Shown here in pieces: positions 62,158 through 64,000 of a stretch of 64,000 nt of DNA. Made by a program: the position numbers and the translations under genes. Below the pieces are notes generated by a model. It searched no databases and was not told where the DNA came from. It saw only the letters and a program-made list of their open reading frames with translations. The stretch is from Pseudolabrys sp. (GTDB lineage: Bacteria; Pseudomonadota; Alphaproteobacteria; Rhizobiales; Xanthobacteraceae), in assembly GCA_030684935.1 (NCBI GenBank), contig JAUXXH010000036.1, positions 1 through 64,000 of the forward strand, in the 5' to 3' direction. The first letter of the stretch is position 1, and each line of letters starts with the position of its first letter.

Positions 62158-63663
62158 TTGCCGAACGTGCCCGATCCGACCCATAACGCCGCCGTTCCGG
62201 CGCCTGCGCCAAAATCTCCCGGCTTCTTTTCCGTCTTCCCCTCGATCATGCTGCCGATGTTTCTGGCAGTGGTGGATCAGACCATCGTCGCCACCGCGCT
62301 GCCGGCGATCGTCGCCACCATGGGCGGCGTGGAGCGGGTGTCCTGGATCGTCGTCGCCTATCTGATCGCCGCCACGATCTCGGCGCCGATCTTCGGGCGG
62401 CTTGGCGACTCCTTCGGCCGCCGCAACATGATGTTTGTCGCCCTCGGGATAGCCAGCGTTGCGTCGTTGCTGTGCGCCCTGGCAACATCGATCGAGATGC
62501 TGAGTCTCGCCCGCCTGCTGCAAGGCTTCGGCGGCGGCGGGCTGATGACGTTGTCGCAGGCGCTGGTGGGGGAGGCGATTCCGCCGCGCGAGCGGGCGCG
62601 TTACCAGGGTTATCTGGCCGGCATCGCCGTCTGTGCCAATTCGTTCGGTCCGGTGGCGGGCGGCTATCTGACCCAGCATTTCGGCTGGCAGTCGATCTTC
62701 CTCATCAACGTGCCGGTTGCCATCGGGGCGGCGGTGCTGGCTTTGCGGCTGCCGAAGCCTCCGGCGGAGCGGCTGCCGTGGAGCACCGATCCCGGCGGCG
62801 TCATCCTGTTCTCGATTTTCGTTTTTGCGACGCTGTTCTCGCTGGAGCAGATCCAACGCGTCAGGGTCAGCGATCTGCCGCTGGGTGCGGCGCTGCTTGC
62901 GGCCGGGATCGTCGCGCTGGTGCTGCTGATCCGGCATGAGAACCGGCAGGCGTCGCCGCTGATACCGCTCAGCCTGTTGCGGCAGCCGGCGATCTGGCAC
63001 AGCGACGCGCTGGCGGCCTGTCACGGGGCGGCGCTTGTGTCGCTGATCGTGTTCCTGCCGGTCTATCTGCAAGTGGTGCGCGGGGCGTCGCCGTCCGAGA
63101 CCGGGCTTGTTCTGGTGCCGCTCACCATCGGTATCGGCATCGGCTCGCTGGTCACCGGCCGTCTGGTCAGCCGGACCGGGCGGACAACGATCTTCCCGAT
63201 CTTTGGACTGACCGCGACCGCGCTCTGCTTCGGAGTGCTGGCGATCTGGGCCGGCGAGCTAGGCACCAACGGGCTGGCGGTCGTGATGCTGCTGATCGGC
63301 ACGTTCATGGGAACGGTGATGGGCGTCGTGCAGGTCAGCGTGCAGAGCGCGGCCGGCCAGCTCCGCCTTGGCGAAGCCGCGGCCTCGGTCCAATTTTCCC
63401 GGTCGATCGGCGCGGCCTTCGGCACGGCTTTGGTGGCAACGGCGCTGTTTGCCTATCTCGCGATCCGCAATCCGTCGGCGGCCCAGGTCTTTGCCGCCAT
63501 GGTCGAACACCGGGCGGCTAGCGGGCCGGTGCTGTCGGTGGCGCAGCGGCTGGCGATTCAGGCCGACATCGACGGCGCGTTCCGCGCCGGCTTCATGCTG
63601 ATGGCGGTCTTCTGCCTCATCGGCCTGGTGCTGGCATTGACCAATCCGCAGCGGCGGATTTAG
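62158..63663 (+). CDS. MFS drug:H+ antiporter (DHA2-like)
   Basis: This 501-residue membrane protein is a major-facilitator exporter with about 14 hydrophobic segments. FLAVVDQTIVATALPAIVAT near the start is the DHA2-type motif, and GRLGDSFGRRNMMFVALGIA is motif A. It probably exports a drug or toxic compound. The start is TTG at 62158, with AGGA nine bases upstream; I saw no in-frame ATG with better support. Confidence 0.9.
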   Translation: MPNVPDPTHNAAVPAPAPKSPGFFSVFPSIMLPMFLAVVDQTIVATALPAIVATMGGVERVSWIVVAYLIAATISAPIFGRLGDSFGRRNMMFVALGIASVASLLCALATSIEMLSLARLLQGFGGGGLMTLSQALVGEAIPPRERARYQGYLAGIAVCANSFGPVAGGYLTQHFGWQSIFLINVPVAIGAAVLALRLPKPPAERLPWSTDPGGVILFSIFVFATLFSLEQIQRVRVSDLPLGAALLAAGIVALVLLIRHENRQASPLIPLSLLRQPAIWHSDALAACHGAALVSLIVFLPVYLQVVRGASPSETGLVLVPLTIGIGIGSLVTGRLVSRTGRTTIFPIFGLTATALCFGVLAIWAGELGTNGLAVVMLLIGTFMGTVMGVVQVSVQSAAGQLRLGEAAASVQFSRSIGAAFGTALVATALFAYLAIRNPSAAQVFAAMVEHRAASGPVLSVAQRLAIQADIDGAFRAGFMLMAVFCLIGLVLALTNPQRRI

Positions 63664-63666
63664 CCC

Positions 63667-64000
63667 TCAGTCCCGCAGCAGTGCGGCCATGATGCGCTCG
63701 CGCGTCAGCGGCAGATCGCGAATGCGCAAGCCCAAAGCATGCGATACGGCGTTGCCGATGGCGGCGGCGGTCGGCCCCGCGGTGACTTCGCCGACGCCGA
63801 GCGGCACCTCGTCCTTTGTATTGATCAGCTCGATGTCGATCTCCGGCACCTCGCTGAATTTCAGCACCGGATAGGTCTCCCAGTCGAACGACGCCAGGCC
63901 CGATGCCGCGTCGCTGTCAAAGCGGACCTGTTCCTTCAGCACCCAGCTCGCCGACTGGATGACGCCGCCTTCGAGCTGGTTGATGGCGCCGTCCGGATTG
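63667..64000 (-). CDS. Xanthine dehydrogenase-family molybdopterin-binding subunit, C-terminal end (partial)
   Basis: Only the C-terminal 110 or so residues lie in the window. NPDGAINQLEGGVIQSASW precedes VLKEQVRFD, then SFDWETYPVLKFSEVPEIDI and GVGEVTAGPTAAAIGNAVSH, all typical of the large molybdenum cofactor-binding subunit of the isoquinoline 1-oxidoreductase/xanthine dehydrogenase type, with the conserved Glu in GEVTAGP as the catalytic residue. The gene runs off the right edge. Substrate cannot be told. Confidence 0.92.
   Translation of the reverse strand, partial: NPDGAINQLEGGVIQSASWVLKEQVRFDSDAASGLASFDWETYPVLKFSEVPEIDIELINTKDEVPLGVGEVTAGPTAAAIGNAVSHALGLRIRDLPLTRERIMAALLRD

Overview
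The window is high-GC DNA from an alphaproteobacterium of the Hyphomicrobiales (Rhizobiales), most like the Bradyrhizobium / Rhodopseudomonas / Xanthobacteraceae group. Pointers are a CIRCE-controlled groESL operon, a Usg protein, a tandem DUF3126-type protein, a PAS_5-type protein, a transglutaminase-like cysteine peptidase, a DUF2336 protein, a candidate EcfG-type stress promoter before otsA, and GC-rich palindromic intergenic repeats typical of that group. It reads as mostly ordinary chromosome, with a few accessory or unusual spots.

Layout. 1-1.4 kb: groEL (cut by the window edge) and groES behind a CIRCE operator, with a palindromic repeat between the two genes. 1.5-2.6 kb: usg, another palindromic repeat and a GC-rich array of hairpins without a convincing gene. 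2.6-7.8 kb: HerA-like ATPase, a basic histone-H1-like protein, a short-chain dehydrogenase and a GGDEF/EAL protein. 7.9-12.2 kb: a complete four-gene Anbu operon (ATP-grasp, alpha-E, transglutaminase-like, Anbu peptidase). 12.5-16.1 kb: CinA-like protein, histidine phosphatase, xanthine phosphoribosyltransferase, a Bug-type binding protein and a cupin. 16.1-17.6 kb: tRNA-Leu(UAA) followed by an AT-richer overlapping gene pair that looks acquired (possible GIY-YIG-like nuclease plus a YaaA/DUF6884-like protein); this is the best candidate for an undescribed system.

17.7-20.2 kb: small membrane and envelope proteins and a VCBS/FG-GAP protein. 20.2-24.3 kb: copper ATPase CopA and a CsoR-type repressor diverging from a palindromic operator, then a DUF2892-YeeE-YeeE operon with an FNR/FixK-like box. 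24.4-26.9 kb: short MetE-like methyltransferase, FAD monooxygenase, zinc-finger protein. 27-32.3 kb: a membrane protein, hydrolase, CysE, DUF3126-like, and gamma carbonic anhydrase. 32.5-38.8 kb: cysteine peptidase, PilZ and PAS proteins, rhomboid protease, CBS protein, patatin, flavin reductase and nitroreductase. 38.9-43 kb: secreted protein, trehalose synthesis (otsB, otsA) and a cytochrome c.

43-47.2 kb: a trimeric autotransporter adhesin with a 14-copy 16-residue repeat, a small partner gene overlapping it by ATGA, and a divergent AraC regulator. 47.2-56 kb: thrS, yidD, a ClpP-like secreted protein, a chemoreceptor, a GST, an Fe-S scaffold-like protein, folE and hisI. 56-61 kb: CoA lyase, MaoC dehydratase, a transglycosylase, DUF2336, Hpt and CheY-like proteins. 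61-64 kb: universal stress protein, MFS exporter and the C-terminal end of a molybdopterin-binding dehydrogenase subunit.

Three kinds of palindromic intergenic repeat recur, most often between genes of one operon (groES/groEL, inside the Anbu operon, MaoC/lyase) and also between folE and hisI, which suggests effects on mRNA processing or stability. Calls rest on reading motifs and spacing in the sequence; no database search was possible.
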